This document shows, one piece after another, positions 39,875-49,786 of a DNA stretch of 64,000 bases (positions within the stretch are counted from its first letter, which is position 1; the number at the start of each line of letters is the position of its first letter). The DNA comes from Jeotgalicoccus aerolatus (GTDB lineage: Bacteria; Bacillota; Bacilli; Staphylococcales; Salinicoccaceae): positions 1 to 64,000 of the forward strand of contig NZ_BMCN01000003.1 of the NCBI RefSeq assembly GCF_014635205.1, given 5' to 3'. A model generated the notes under the pieces. That model had not been told where the DNA came from. It did not search any database and saw only the letters and a program-made list of their open reading frames with translations. A program made the position numbers and the translations under genes.

Positions 39875-41197
39875 TTATTTTATATGTCCTTTTTCTATAA
39901 ACGCCTTACGGATTTCAAGCATAGCTGTATATGTTGCAAGCATGTGGATTTGTGTTGTCGGTGCATGTTCGATAGCTTCAATCACACTTGCCAGGTCACC
40001 GGCTGTATCTATGTCATCCGGATTGAATCCGGCCGTGATTAGTCTTTCAGTCATTGTATCTGCAGCAATACCGCCGGTCACTGATTTTTTAATATCGAGA
40101 TCGGTCAGTGATTCGAAGTGGGTATCTTCCAGCCATTTTAAGTCGACGCCGTCAGCGGGACGGTTATTTAAGAGTGCGACTAAAGTAAATGGGTTTTTCT
40201 CAAGTTTAACGAGATTTAATACCTGGTTAAGACCTACCGGGTTCTTAACGACATTCAGAATGATTTTTTTATCGTATGCAATAATAACTTCCTGACGGCC
40301 GAACACACGCTCATTGTTTAAGAAGGCGTCTTTAATCTGAGCGGGCTCAACATCGAAAAATCTGCCGGCACTGTATGCGGCGAGTGCATTATAGATATTA
40401 TAGATCCCAGCATTGTGGAGGGTATATGTATCGCCGTCCAGTTTAAATGTTGAGTGCGTCACATCGAGTTCGGATACATCTGTGACTTTATAATCGAGCT
40501 GAGGGCGTTTAAAATCGCACGATATGCAGTAATAATCGCCGAGATTAGCATAAGTATAATGGTGATATTGTAAAGAATGGCCGCATTTTGGACATTGATC
40601 TTCTTCTTTTGTCTGGTCGTTTGAGTCTATATCTGTATCAAAACCGAAAAACTTTTGTGTATTTGATACTGTGCGAGAATTGAACAGCGGGAGATCACCG
40701 TTGGCAAGAATTGTTGCATCAGGTACTTCTTGTGCTGCATCAATTAAAAGATCGTATATATTATCTACCGAGCCGTAGCGGTCGAGCTGGTCGGGGAATA
40801 TGTTAGTATGAATAAACAGTTTAGGCTGCAGTTCTTTGACGACGTTTTTTAAAGATCCTTCGTCAACTTCCAGTACAGCCAGTGCATTTTTTGTAATGCG
40901 GGGTGCGTTTAAAAATGCACCGACAATGCCCTGCTTCATATTTGAGCCTGTACGGTTTGTAATAATATTATCGTATTTTTGCGAAAGGATATTGGTTGTA
41001 AGAGTAGTGGTTAAAGTTTTACCGTTCGTCCCTGTAATTACGATGACATCGTAATTTTTTGCGAGATTGGCAAGCAGATTTTTATCGATTGAAAGAGCGA
41101 TCTTGCCTGGAAGGCTGCTGCCGCCATTCGTAAATTTAGTCAATAAATAACGGGTCACTTTACCTGCACTTTTAGCTATAGTGGATTTAAGTGTCAT
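39875..41197 (-). CDS. murT: Mur ligase family protein MurT (lipid II isoglutaminyl synthase subunit)
   Basis: Mur-ligase-like protein which, in Staphylococcus aureus, pairs with GatD to amidate the D-Glu of lipid II. ATP loop TGTNGKTLTT near residue 56; a Cys4 zinc ribbon, CPKCGHSLQ and YYCISC, lies around residues 206-230, as in MurT; the C-terminal MurT-specific domain starts near residue 320. 440 residues. The gatD gene normally follows directly, but here a terminator closes the unit and tRNA genes come next. Divergent from the ZIP gene. Confidence 0.92.
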   Translation of the reverse strand: MTLKSTIAKSAGKVTRYLLTKFTNGGSSLPGKIALSIDKNLLANLAKNYDVIVITGTNGKTLTTTLTTNILSQKYDNIITNRTGSNMKQGIVGAFLNAPRITKNALAVLEVDEGSLKNVVKELQPKLFIHTNIFPDQLDRYGSVDNIYDLLIDAAQEVPDATILANGDLPLFNSRTVSNTQKFFGFDTDIDSNDQTKEEDQCPKCGHSLQYHHYTYANLGDYYCISCDFKRPQLDYKVTDVSELDVTHSTFKLDGDTYTLHNAGIYNIYNALAAYSAGRFFDVEPAQIKDAFLNNERVFGRQEVIIAYDKKIILNVVKNPVGLNQVLNLVKLEKNPFTLVALLNNRPADGVDLKWLEDTHFESLTDLDIKKSVTGGIAADTMTERLITAGFNPDDIDTAGDLASVIEAIEHAPTTQIHMLATYTAMLEIRKAFIEKGHIK

Positions 41198-41236
41198 TCG
41201 TGTACGCTCCTTTTAACTTAAGACTGTTGGTTATCA

Positions 41237-41245
41237 ATTATAACA
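41237..41245 (-). promoter_or_regulatory. murT promoter, extended -10
   Basis: On the minus strand TGTTATAAT forms an extended -10 about 40 bases before the murT start; no good -35 is seen. Confidence 0.55.
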
Positions 41246-41320
41246 CCCAGACTTATTAGGTACTATATTTTTTTGAAAAGCGTTATAATAATTAATATTA
41301 ATCATTTAAGGAGAGAAAAT

Positions 41321-42130
41321 ATGGTCGATTTCTTTATGAATTTGGAAGCATGGCAGCAGGCGCTGATTGCGACACTTTTTACATGGTGTATGACAGGCCT
41401 TGGTGCTGCAATTGTTTTCCTGACTAAAGGTGTAAGTGAAAACTTCTTAAATATAACGCTCGGCTTTGCCGGTGGAATTATGATAGCGGCAAGCTTTTGG
41501 TCTTTATTAGCTCCAGCGATTGAAGCGAGTGCGGATAACCCGGTAGGCGAGTGGTTCCCGGCACTTGTCGGTGTATTGGGCGGGGCGCTCTTTATTTATA
41601 TATTCGATAAATTAATCCCCCATCGCCACCGCGGTGATATCGAGGCAGAAGGTATAGCGGTGCACAGTTCGAGACGGAGCACGCTGCTGATTACCTCACT
41701 GACACTGCACAATATTCCGGAAGGGTTGTCTATCGGTATACTCTTCGGTGCTGCAGGACTGAGCGGTGACGCTGTTATGACGCTGAGTGCAATGACACTG
41801 GCCATTGGTATCGGTCTGCAAAACATTCCGGAAGGTACAGCCGTATCAATGCCTTTAAGAGCAGACGGGGCATCGAGAACACGTGCATTCTTCTGGGGGT
41901 GGATGTCAGCCATAGTAGAACCGATGGCAGCGCTGATTGGTGTACTTTTAATCGGTTTCATGGAACCTGTACTCCCTTATGCATTAGCAGCCGGTGCAGG
42001 TGCGATGATCTTTGTCGTCGTTGAAGAAGTGATACCAAGCACACAGAAAAACGGACATTCCGACGTTGCAGTATTTGCCTTTATGATTGGATTTTCAATT
42101 ATGATGGTGTTAGACGTCGCGTTAGGGTAA
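41321..42130 (+). CDS. ZIP family metal transporter
   Basis: Membrane importer for divalent metals such as zinc, 269 residues with about eight helices. HNIPEGLSIGILFG and QNIPEGTAVSMPL are the paired metal-binding helices IV and V, and a short His-containing loop (IPHRHRGD) is between helices III and IV. Start at 41321 follows AAGGAGA; the in-frame upstream ATG lacks a ribosome site. Metal preference cannot be told. Confidence 0.92.
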   Translation: MVDFFMNLEAWQQALIATLFTWCMTGLGAAIVFLTKGVSENFLNITLGFAGGIMIAASFWSLLAPAIEASADNPVGEWFPALVGVLGGALFIYIFDKLIPHRHRGDIEAEGIAVHSSRRSTLLITSLTLHNIPEGLSIGILFGAAGLSGDAVMTLSAMTLAIGIGLQNIPEGTAVSMPLRADGASRTRAFFWGWMSAIVEPMAALIGVLLIGFMEPVLPYALAAGAGAMIFVVVEEVIPSTQKNGHSDVAVFAFMIGFSIMMVLDVALG

Positions 42131-42131
42131 A

Positions 42132-42171
42132 AGAAAAACTCCTGAGGAGATATATCCTCAGGAGTTTTTCT
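42132..42171. terminator. Bidirectional terminator between ZIP and nupC genes
   Basis: A perfect 17-bp stem, 42132-42148 with 42155-42171, loop GATATA, T tract on either strand. Confidence 0.93.
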
Positions 42172-42178
42172 GTAATTC

Positions 42179-43390
42179 TTAGTAGAAGAAACCGATAATA
42201 ACTGAACTTAGAATAGATACGAGTGTTGCACCGTATACTAATTTAAGACCGAATTTGGCAACTTTGTCGCCGCTTTCGTTATGCAGACCTTTAACAGAAC
42301 CTGCGATAATACCGATACTTCCGAAGTTAGCGAATGAAATCAGGAATACTGACAGCATTGCTTGTGTTTTTTCTGATAGTGTTTCTGCTAATGGAATGAA
42401 CTCGAGAATTGCGACGAATTCGTTAGTGATGAGTTTAGTTGCCATTAATGAACCTGCAGTTTGTGCTTCATCCCAAGGAATACCCATCATGAATGCTACT
42501 GGCATGAAGATATAACCGAGAATATCCTGGAATGTCAGGCTTGAACCTGGAATCAGCAGGAACAGATCGTTTAACAGAGCGATTAAAGCGATGAAACCGA
42601 TCAACATTGCACCAACGACTAAGACGATTTTACCGCCGTCGAGAATGTAATCTCCAAGCACCTGGAAGAATGATTTGCCTTTCTCAGGGTTAGTAGAGAT
42701 TTCAACTTCACCATCAACCACTTCTTCTTCGTAAGGGTTGATAATATGAACGATGATATACACACCGAACAGGTTAAGTATAATTGCGATAATAACGAAT
42801 TGCGGATCCAGCATTGTAAAGAATGCACCGACAATTGACAGTGAGATTGAACTCATAGCCTGCGCTGATAATGTGTACAGGCGCTGTGTTGTCATTTTAG
42901 GCAGCTGGTTTTTAAGAGATACGAATACTTCCGATTGACCAAGCATCATTGATGCAGCACCGTTGTAAGACTCGATGTAAGGCATACCTGTAATTTTCGT
43001 CAGCAGGAAACCGATACCTTTAATAATGAAAGGTAAGATTCTTGTAAACGATAAAATACCGATAATTGCTGAGATGAAGATGATCGGCACCAGTACGTTG
43101 AATAAGAATACGTCTACTGCTTCTCCTTCAGCATTACTCATTAAATCACCGAAGACGAACATTCCGCCTTCTCTGGCAAAGCCGAGCAGTTTATCGAAAG
43201 CTTCAGCGAGCCACAGAATCGCTGTTTGTCCTCCTGTTGTACTTAAGAACAGGAATGCGGCAAGCAGTTGCAGCACAAGTAAAATTAAGATGTTCTTCCA
43301 GTGTTTAAACGCAAGTTTGCGGTTGCTACTTGCAATCCAAGCAAGGAAGATGGTGAATAGTATACCCACTATTCCCATGACGATACTCAT
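42179..43390 (-). CDS. nupC: Concentrative nucleoside transporter (NupC family)
   Basis: Sodium- or proton-coupled nucleoside importer. 403 residues with about 9-10 hydrophobic helices; the CNT hallmark ESYNGAASMMLGQSEVFVSLK lies mid-protein, and NEFVAILEF and FANFGSIGIIAG follow near the end. The start is the second Met (43390): GGAGGA lies before it, inside a longer reading from 43405. Convergent with the ZIP gene. Confidence 0.93.
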   Translation of the reverse strand: MSIVMGIVGILFTIFLAWIASSNRKLAFKHWKNILILLVLQLLAAFLFLSTTGGQTAILWLAEAFDKLLGFAREGGMFVFGDLMSNAEGEAVDVFLFNVLVPIIFISAIIGILSFTRILPFIIKGIGFLLTKITGMPYIESYNGAASMMLGQSEVFVSLKNQLPKMTTQRLYTLSAQAMSSISLSIVGAFFTMLDPQFVIIAIILNLFGVYIIVHIINPYEEEVVDGEVEISTNPEKGKSFFQVLGDYILDGGKIVLVVGAMLIGFIALIALLNDLFLLIPGSSLTFQDILGYIFMPVAFMMGIPWDEAQTAGSLMATKLITNEFVAILEFIPLAETLSEKTQAMLSVFLISFANFGSIGIIAGSVKGLHNESGDKVAKFGLKLVYGATLVSILSSVIIGFFY

Positions 43391-43547
43391 AATGAAATCC
43401 TCCAAAATTTTGATGTATGAAATTTTGCTCTATGTATATGTTTCCTTTTAATTATAAAGTAAATGATACATAAATGCGATACTGAATTATTATAATGCAA
43501 ACGGTTACAAAAAGAAAGGTCAAATTTAAAAAATATAAACAAGAGAT

Positions 43548-43576
43548 TTGCCAAACTTTCACACAGACGGTATACT
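43548..43576 (+). promoter_or_regulatory. ctsR operon promoter
   Basis: TTGCCA (43548-43553), 17 bases, TATACT (43571-43576). The expected start of transcription falls in the CtsR box. Confidence 0.8.
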
Positions 43577-43578
43577 TT

Positions 43579-43595
43579 AGTCAAAGTTGGTCAAG
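43579..43595 (+). promoter_or_regulatory. CtsR operator
   Basis: AGTCAAA-GTT-GGTCAAG is a direct heptad repeat with a three-base spacer, matching the CtsR box (RGTCAAA-NAN-RGTCAAA) with small deviations. It covers the start point and runs up to the ribosome site, so CtsR would block its own operon. A single heptad, AGGTCAAA, also lies at 43517-43524. Confidence 0.88.
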
Positions 43596-43608
43596 GAGGA
43601 GTGGTGAT

Positions 43609-44076
43609 ATGCGTAATATGTCGGATATCATTGAACAGTATTTAAAAGAAATGATTGAGCAGTCTGGCAATGAAGTCGTTGAAATTAAACGCGCGCACAT
43701 CGCTGAAAAATTTGATTGTGTGCCGTCACAGCTTAATTATGTTATCAAAACCCGTTTTACAAATGAACATGGCTATGTCGTTGAAAGTAAACGCGGCGGA
43801 GGCGGCTACATAAGAATTACTAAAGTAGAGACGCATTCCGAAACCGAATACCTTGCACATCTGCAAAGCTTAATTGGAGACAGTATATCTCAATTAAATG
43901 CAGAACATTTAGTTCAGTCTATGTATGAAAATGAAGTGATTACTTACAGAGAAGCACAGATTATAGATGCGGTGATAAAAAGAGAAATTTTAGCACTTGA
44001 ACTGCCGTACAGAGATGTTTTAAGAGCAAGAATACTGCGGCGTATTATTACGGCGATACTCTACGCTAAGGAGTGA
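43609..44076 (+). CDS. ctsR: Class III stress repressor CtsR
   Basis: Heat-sensing repressor of clp genes. 155 residues from MRNMSDIIEQYLKEMI; the winged helix holds the glycine-rich wing (SKRGGGGYIRI) that melts on heating. The start at 43609 follows AAGGAGGA; the longer reading would cross the promoter and operator. First gene of ctsR-mcsA-mcsB-clpC. Confidence 0.96.
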   Translation: MRNMSDIIEQYLKEMIEQSGNEVVEIKRAHIAEKFDCVPSQLNYVIKTRFTNEHGYVVESKRGGGGYIRITKVETHSETEYLAHLQSLIGDSISQLNAEHLVQSMYENEVITYREAQIIDAVIKREILALELPYRDVLRARILRRIITAILYAKE

Positions 44077-44080
44077 TGTT

Positions 44081-44593
44081 ATGAAATGTGAAATATGCGG
44101 CGAGCGCGAAGCGACGATTCAAATTTCCAAAGGATCTGGGCTGTCTCAAAAAGAACAGTATTTGTGTGAACATTGCGCCGGTCAGACGATGGACATTAAT
44201 TACAATCAGGCGGAAAACCCGTTTGATATACAGACGCTTTTACAGATGCTGGCGAACAATGCAAAAACTGAGCAGGAAACAGCAGAGGAACACGCTTGTC
44301 CCACTTGTGGATCTACGCTGCAGAGTGTCGTCCAGAACGGCTTATTCGGCTGCAGTCACTGCTATGAATATTTCGAACGTTACGTTCCCGAAATTGTGAC
44401 GCGCGTGCAGTTGAATCAGCAGCGTCATATTGGGAAGATCCCTTCCCAGGCTCACGATACTTTAAAATTAAAACGGGATATTGAATCCCTTGAACGAACG
44501 CTGCAGGAAAAAGTGAAGGTACAGGCTTTCGAAGAAGCGGCAGTCGTCAGAGATCAGATTCAGGCATTGAAGGACGGTGGTGCGGATGAATAG
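44081..44593 (+). CDS. mcsA: McsB activator McsA
   Basis: Zinc-binding partner that activates the arginine kinase McsB. Four CxxC motifs: CEIC and CEHC in the first 30 residues, CPTC and CSHC around residue 73-90. A UVR domain near the C-terminus (residues 128-165, RDIESLERTLQEKV) contacts ClpC. 170 residues. Overlaps mcsB by 8 bases. Confidence 0.94.
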   Translation: MKCEICGEREATIQISKGSGLSQKEQYLCEHCAGQTMDINYNQAENPFDIQTLLQMLANNAKTEQETAEEHACPTCGSTLQSVVQNGLFGCSHCYEYFERYVPEIVTRVQLNQQRHIGKIPSQAHDTLKLKRDIESLERTLQEKVKVQAFEEAAVVRDQIQALKDGGADE

Positions 44594-45599
44594 ACAAACG
44601 AGCATGTGGATTAAAAATGCTGAGAACACAGAAATAGAAATGTCGTCCAGAATACGTCTCGCCCGCAATATTAAAGGTGTACCGTTTACGCATATGCTGG
44701 AAGATGATGAAGATTTGGAAGCGCTCGGCGGACTGGTTTCAAAAATGATTCCGGACTACGATCTTGCGCTGCTGGAAAATATGACCGGCCTTGAACGGGC
44801 GCTGCTTGCTGAGAAGCATTTAATCAGTCCGAATTTCGCTAGAAACGGCACGAGAGTATTCATTAATGAAGATGAAGATATGTCGATAATGCTCGGAGAG
44901 GAAGATCATCTTCGCATCCAGGCGCTCGGGACGAATGTCAGTCTGGAGGCACTTTACGAGAAGGCAACTGCAGTAGACGATACGCTTGAACAAAAGATAG
45001 AATATGCCTTTGATGAACAATACGGCTATTTAACAGCGTGTCCGACGAACGTCGGCACAGGGATGAGAGCCTCTGTGATGCTGCATTTGCCGGCGCTGAC
45101 AGCGACAAATAAAATTCAGCGTTTTCATAATAACCTGGCGCGTTTCGGTTTTACTCTGCGGGGCATATACGGTGAAGGATCCGAATCGCTTGGTTCTGTT
45201 TATCAGCTTTCTAATCAGGTGACGCTCGGCTTTGAAGAAGCAGTCATTATAAATAATTTAAGCGAATTAAAAAACCGTTTAATAGAAGAAGAGCGTCTCG
45301 CGAGACAGCACATGATGACGCTTGATACACTGGATGCAGTGAACCGTTCACTCGGTATACTGCGGCATGCCTACAAGCTGTCGCTGAAAGAAGCTGCTAT
45401 GCATTTGAGTAATGTTAAACTCGGTATCGATTTATCATATATAGATTTGGATGGTTTTAATTTCCAGGAATGGTTCCAGCTGATTCAGCCGGGCTTTGTC
45501 AAAGAACGGCTGACCGAAGAAGGGAACCATGATGACACAAGAACAGCAGCCGAAAGTACAAGAGCTGCTTTAACACGTGAATTATTAGGAGGCGAATAA
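44586..45599 (+). CDS. mcsB: Protein-arginine kinase McsB
   Basis: Phosphorylates arginines, marking proteins for ClpCP, and inactivates CtsR. Phosphagen-kinase-like catalytic domain: SSRIRLARN near residue 19 and [12 protein letters not shown] near 154, which includes the reactive cysteine. 337 residues from the ATG at 44586; the upstream in-frame GTG (44577) overlaps the ribosome site. Confidence 0.95.
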   Translation: MNRQTSMWIKNAENTEIEMSSRIRLARNIKGVPFTHMLEDDEDLEALGGLVSKMIPDYDLALLENMTGLERALLAEKHLISPNFARNGTRVFINEDEDMSIMLGEEDHLRIQALGTNVSLEALYEKATAVDDTLEQKIEYAFDEQYGYLTACPTNVGTGMRASVMLHLPALTATNKIQRFHNNLARFGFTLRGIYGEGSESLGSVYQLSNQVTLGFEEAVIINNLSELKNRLIEEERLARQHMMTLDTLDAVNRSLGILRHAYKLSLKEAAMHLSNVKLGIDLSYIDLDGFNFQEWFQLIQPGFVKERLTEEGNHDDTRTAAESTRAALTRELLGGE

Positions 45600-45601
45600 G
45601 G

Positions 45602-48046
45602 ATGCTATTTGGAAAATTAACAGAGCGTGCCCAGAAAGTGCTGGCATATGCTCAGGAAGAAGCAATCACACTTAAGAACTCTAATATCGGCACGGAGCAT
45701 CTGCTGCTCGGATTAGTAAAAGAACACGAAGGTATCGCAGCAAAAGTATTGGCGTCATTCAATATCGATGAAGAACGCGTCAATGAAGAAGTCCATAATT
45801 TAATCAGTATCGGCACAGAGAAAGCATCGTCGATTCACTATACGCCGCGTGCGAAAAAAGTCATCGAATTATCGATGGATGAAGCGCGTAAACTGCACCA
45901 TAATTTTGTCGGCACAGAGCATTTGCTGCTCGGGCTGATTCGTGAAAGTGAAGGAGTCGCAGCACGCGTGCTGGCAAACCTCGACCTGAATATTACTAAG
46001 GCGCGTGCAGCGGTGATTAAAATGCTCGGCAATCCCGAGTCATTCCAGTCACACAGCAGTGTTCACAAAGATACGAATACACCGACACTCGACTCATTAG
46101 CTCGTGATTTAACACAAATTGCGAGAGAAGAACGACTGGACCCGGTCATCGGACGTTCCAGTGAGATTACACGTGTAATCGAAGTCTTAAGCCGCAGAAC
46201 TAAAAATAACCCGGTCTTAATCGGGGAACCCGGTGTCGGTAAAACAGCGATTGCTGAAGGTCTGGCACAGGCTATTATTCACAGCGAAGTACCGGAAAAC
46301 TTAAAAGATAAGCGCGTTATGTCATTGGACATGGGTACGGTTGTTGCCGGGACTAAATACCGCGGTGAATTTGAAGAACGCATGAAAAAAGTAATGGATG
46401 AAATTCATAAAGCAGGCAATGTCGTGCTGTTTATCGATGAGCTTCATACGCTGATTGGTGCCGGCGGCGCTGAAGGTGCCATCGATGCATCGAACATTTT
46501 AAAACCTGCACTCGCACGCGGAGAAATTCAGTGCATCGGTGCAACGACATTGGATGAATTCAGAAAACACATTGAAAAAGATGCAGCGCTCGAACGCCGT
46601 TTCCAGCCGGTCATGGTCGAAGAGCCGAATGCAGACGATGCGATATTAATTTTAAAAGGGCTGCGTGACAGATATGAGGCGCACCACCGCATTACGATTA
46701 CCGATGAAGCGCTTGAAGCTGCGGTACGTATGAGTGATCGTTATATTCAAGACCGTTTCTTGCCGGATAAAGCAATCGACTTGATCGATGAAGCATCATC
46801 TAAAGTCAGACTCCGCAGCTATGCAGCGCCGCCTGATTTAAAAGATTTAGAAGCGGAACTTGAAACTGTGAAGAAAGAAAAAGATGCAGCAGTGCAAAGT
46901 CAGGAATTTGAAGCGGCAGCAAATTTCCGCGATCAGCAGACGAAAATCGAACGCCAGGTGAAAGAGTGTGAGGAAAACTGGAAGAAAGAGCAGGGTCAGT
47001 CTTCGCAGTCGGTGACACCATCGGATATCGAACTCGTCGTTGCTGGAATGACCGGTATTCCTTTAGCTAAAATTGCAGAAGATGAATCGGAGAGACTATT
47101 AAATCTTGAATCGATTCTGCACGAACGCGTCATCGGGCAAAATGATGCAGTCATGTCTATTTCAAAAGCAGTCAGACGCGCCCGTGCCGGACTAAAAAAT
47201 CCAAAACGTCCAATCGGCAGCTTTATCTTCTTAGGGCCGACGGGTGTCGGTAAAACAGAGCTTGCAAGAGCACTGAGTGAAACGATGTTTGGTGAAGAAG
47301 ATGCAATGATTCGCGTCGATATGAGTGAATATATGGAGAAACATTCCGTTTCCCGCCTTGTCGGTTCTCCTCCTGGCTATGTCGGCTATGAAGATGGTGG
47401 ACAGCTGACAGAAAGAGTCAGAAGAAAACCATATTCTCTTATTTTATTCGATGAAATAGAAAAAGCGCATCCGGATGTATTTAACATGCTGCTGCAAGTG
47501 CTGGATGACGGGCGTTTAACAGATTCAAACGGCCGTACAGTCGACTTCCGCAATACTGTTATCGTTATGACATCTAACGTTGGGGCACGTGAACTTCAGG
47601 ACCAGCGCTTTGTAGGGTTCGGCGGTCCTGCTGCTGAAAGCTACGAAAACGTGCGCAGTACAATGATGAAAGAACTTAAAAATACTTTCAGACCTGAATT
47701 TATAAACCGTGTGGATGATATCATTGTCTTCCACAAATTGGAGAAAGAGCACCTGAAAGAAATCGTCAGCCTGATGATCAATCAGCTGCGCGACCGTTTA
47801 ACCGAACAGGATATTCACATCGAAGTGACTGACACAGCAACAGAACGTATCGCAGAAGAAGGATATGATCCGGAATACGGGGCACGTCCGCTTGCCAGAA
47901 GTATTCAAAAAAATGTTGAAGATACACTGAGTGAATCTCTCTTAGCTGGTGAAAGTTTTGAAAATAAACTCGTCACAGTGGATTATAAAGACGATGAGTT
48001 TAAAGTAGAGACGAAAGATAAAACGGCAGATACAGTAGAACAGTAG
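45602..48046 (+). CDS. clpC: Clp protease ATPase subunit ClpC
   Basis: Unfoldase that feeds marked proteins to ClpP. Order: two N-terminal Clp repeats (residues 1-145), AAA+ D1 with Walker A GEPGVGKT at 208-215, a UVR-containing middle domain (about 410-450, [13 protein letters not shown]), AAA+ D2 with GPTGVGKT at 545-552, and a C-terminal D2-small domain. The VGFGG segment near residue 680 fits the ClpP-docking loop. 814 residues. Confidence 0.97.
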   Translation: MLFGKLTERAQKVLAYAQEEAITLKNSNIGTEHLLLGLVKEHEGIAAKVLASFNIDEERVNEEVHNLISIGTEKASSIHYTPRAKKVIELSMDEARKLHHNFVGTEHLLLGLIRESEGVAARVLANLDLNITKARAAVIKMLGNPESFQSHSSVHKDTNTPTLDSLARDLTQIAREERLDPVIGRSSEITRVIEVLSRRTKNNPVLIGEPGVGKTAIAEGLAQAIIHSEVPENLKDKRVMSLDMGTVVAGTKYRGEFEERMKKVMDEIHKAGNVVLFIDELHTLIGAGGAEGAIDASNILKPALARGEIQCIGATTLDEFRKHIEKDAALERRFQPVMVEEPNADDAILILKGLRDRYEAHHRITITDEALEAAVRMSDRYIQDRFLPDKAIDLIDEASSKVRLRSYAAPPDLKDLEAELETVKKEKDAAVQSQEFEAAANFRDQQTKIERQVKECEENWKKEQGQSSQSVTPSDIELVVAGMTGIPLAKIAEDESERLLNLESILHERVIGQNDAVMSISKAVRRARAGLKNPKRPIGSFIFLGPTGVGKTELARALSETMFGEEDAMIRVDMSEYMEKHSVSRLVGSPPGYVGYEDGGQLTERVRRKPYSLILFDEIEKAHPDVFNMLLQVLDDGRLTDSNGRTVDFRNTVIVMTSNVGARELQDQRFVGFGGPAAESYENVRSTMMKELKNTFRPEFINRVDDIIVFHKLEKEHLKEIVSLMINQLRDRLTEQDIHIEVTDTATERIAEEGYDPEYGARPLARSIQKNVEDTLSESLLAGESFENKLVTVDYKDDEFKVETKDKTADTVEQ

Positions 48047-48050
48047 CAAG

Positions 48051-48084
48051 AAACCCCCAATCTTTAATTAGAGATTGGGGGTTT
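48051..48084. terminator. Shared terminator of clpC and the trpE-like gene
   Basis: A perfect 13-bp stem, 48051-48063 with 48072-48084, with an 8-base loop. T tracts are modest on both strands. Confidence 0.8.
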
Positions 48085-48095
48085 GCTTACATAAA

Positions 48096-49574
48096 TTAAG
48101 AATGGAAGACTTCTTCGGCGAGATTAACTGCGTTGAACAGCGCACTCGCTTTGTTAACTGTTTCCTGATACTCGCCCTCGGGAGTAGAATCAGCGACGAC
48201 GCCGGCACCTGCTTGGATACTGACGGTGCTGTCTTCTAGAATCATCGTGCGGATTGTAATGCAGGAATCCATATTGCCGTCAAAACCGCAATATAAAATG
48301 CAGCCGCCGTACAGTCCGCGGGAATCTGGCTCCAGCTCTCGCAGAATTTCCATGGCGCGGGTTTTTGGTGCACCGGTCAGCGTTCCTGCAGGAAAAGAGT
48401 TGAAGAAAGCTTCAATCGGCGTGATGTCATCTCGAAGTCTGCCTTTGACGACACTGATAATATGCATGACTTCTGAAAATTTACCGATCGTCATATAACG
48501 GCTGACGTCAACACTGCCGGGAACGGATACTTTACTGAATTCGTCCCCAGCAAGTTCGACCAGCATTTTATGTTCGGCGACTTCTTTTTTATCGCTGAGC
48601 AGTTCCACGGCAATGGCGTCGTCTTCTTGAGGTGTTGCCCCGCGGCGTCTTGTTCCGGCAATCGGATGGATTTCGAGCAATTGATCTTTAACCTGCAGCT
48701 GACGTTCCGGAGAGCTGCCAATCAGTTTTGCACCTGAAAAATTTAAATAAAACATATAAGGTGACGGATTTACGTTCCGTAAAATCCGATACAGTTCAAA
48801 ACCGGAGCAGGATGTTTGTGCATCGAAACGCTGAGATAAGACAGCCTGGCGAATATCGCCGCGGCTGATATAGTCTTTAATGACGTCGACATCCCGCTTG
48901 AAATCATCTTTTTCATAGTTGCTCTTAAATGTCAGGCGCGGATTTTTAGCCTGAAGATTCTCGAGCATTAAGTCCTGTAAATTCATACTGTTATGCAGCC
49001 GCTTTTTAAGTGTGTGAATTCTCGTTTTCAAAGTATTGTATGTGTCCTTAAGACTCTCGAAACGGTTCGGGTTCTCGAATGAGACAATTGTTGTTTTTTC
49101 TTTTCGATGGTCGTAGGCAATCAAGGTCCGGGTAAAGACGAAATGATAGTTTTCGGCAGTGCTGTCTTGTCTGGGCTTAATGCCCGCAAGGTCTTGAACT
49201 GCCTCATAATTAATATAGCCGACAGCGCCGCCTTTAAATGGCAAATCGATACGATCAGTGCAGGCATCGACGAAATGATTTGCGTAACTGAGTGCTTCCT
49301 GCAAAGAATTAAAAGTATGAGCAGTGTTTGTGTCGAGCTCTGTCATCACAAATCCATCACCGGATTCGCTGATGTCGATAAAAGGATCGAGGCCGATAAA
49401 TGAAAAATTCGACCATTCTGATGCAGGGTCCTGACTTTCTAATATGTAAAGCGCGTCTTCTTTCAAAGCGTTAAAAATGTGTATCGGTGTCATCACATCG
49501 GTGTAAAAACTGTCTATGAGCGGCAGAGTGGTGTATGAATTGGCGCTTAATGAAAAATCGTTAAATGACTGCAT
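48096..49574 (-). CDS. trpE: Anthranilate synthase component I-like protein (TrpE/PabB family)
   Basis: Chorismate-using enzyme. The N-terminus has the TrpE-type Trp-binding pattern ILESQDPASEWSNFSFIG, suggesting anthranilate synthase, though PabB cannot be excluded. The catalytic domain has PIAGTRRRG, the GAPKTRAMEIL motif, and GAGVVADSTPEGEYQE at the end. The start is the Met at 49574, behind AAGGAGA; 492 residues. No other trp gene and no amidotransferase (TrpG/PabA) gene lies near; no T-box was found upstream. Confidence 0.85.
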   Translation of the reverse strand: MQSFNDFSLSANSYTTLPLIDSFYTDVMTPIHIFNALKEDALYILESQDPASEWSNFSFIGLDPFIDISESGDGFVMTELDTNTAHTFNSLQEALSYANHFVDACTDRIDLPFKGGAVGYINYEAVQDLAGIKPRQDSTAENYHFVFTRTLIAYDHRKEKTTIVSFENPNRFESLKDTYNTLKTRIHTLKKRLHNSMNLQDLMLENLQAKNPRLTFKSNYEKDDFKRDVDVIKDYISRGDIRQAVLSQRFDAQTSCSGFELYRILRNVNPSPYMFYLNFSGAKLIGSSPERQLQVKDQLLEIHPIAGTRRRGATPQEDDAIAVELLSDKKEVAEHKMLVELAGDEFSKVSVPGSVDVSRYMTIGKFSEVMHIISVVKGRLRDDITPIEAFFNSFPAGTLTGAPKTRAMEILRELEPDSRGLYGGCILYCGFDGNMDSCITIRTMILEDSTVSIQAGAGVVADSTPEGEYQETVNKASALFNAVNLAEEVFHS

Positions 49575-49786
49575 AGAATCTCCTTCTTTTTTTAAGAATA
49601 TGAACACATCTTAAAGAAGCAGCGGCAGTTTTGCAACTGTACTGATAGAATAATCAGAAAATATATTGTGAACTAATGAGCAACCTTCTATAAAATCATT
49701 AATATCACAGCTTTCTCGCTTTAAATCATTTGAAATAAATAATACAATAGTGATACGTAAATATAATTGGGGGAGAGTATACACGG

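Noticed and set aside
39843-40295. 150-codon open frame on the plus strand
   Set aside because: It lies wholly inside murT on the other strand, begins in the murT terminator, has no ribosome site and resembles no family.
49575-49786. Tryptophan T-box before the trpE-like gene
   Set aside because: The minus strand has no T-box motif and no terminator hairpin with a T tract, only a small CAGTT/AACTG repeat near 49628.
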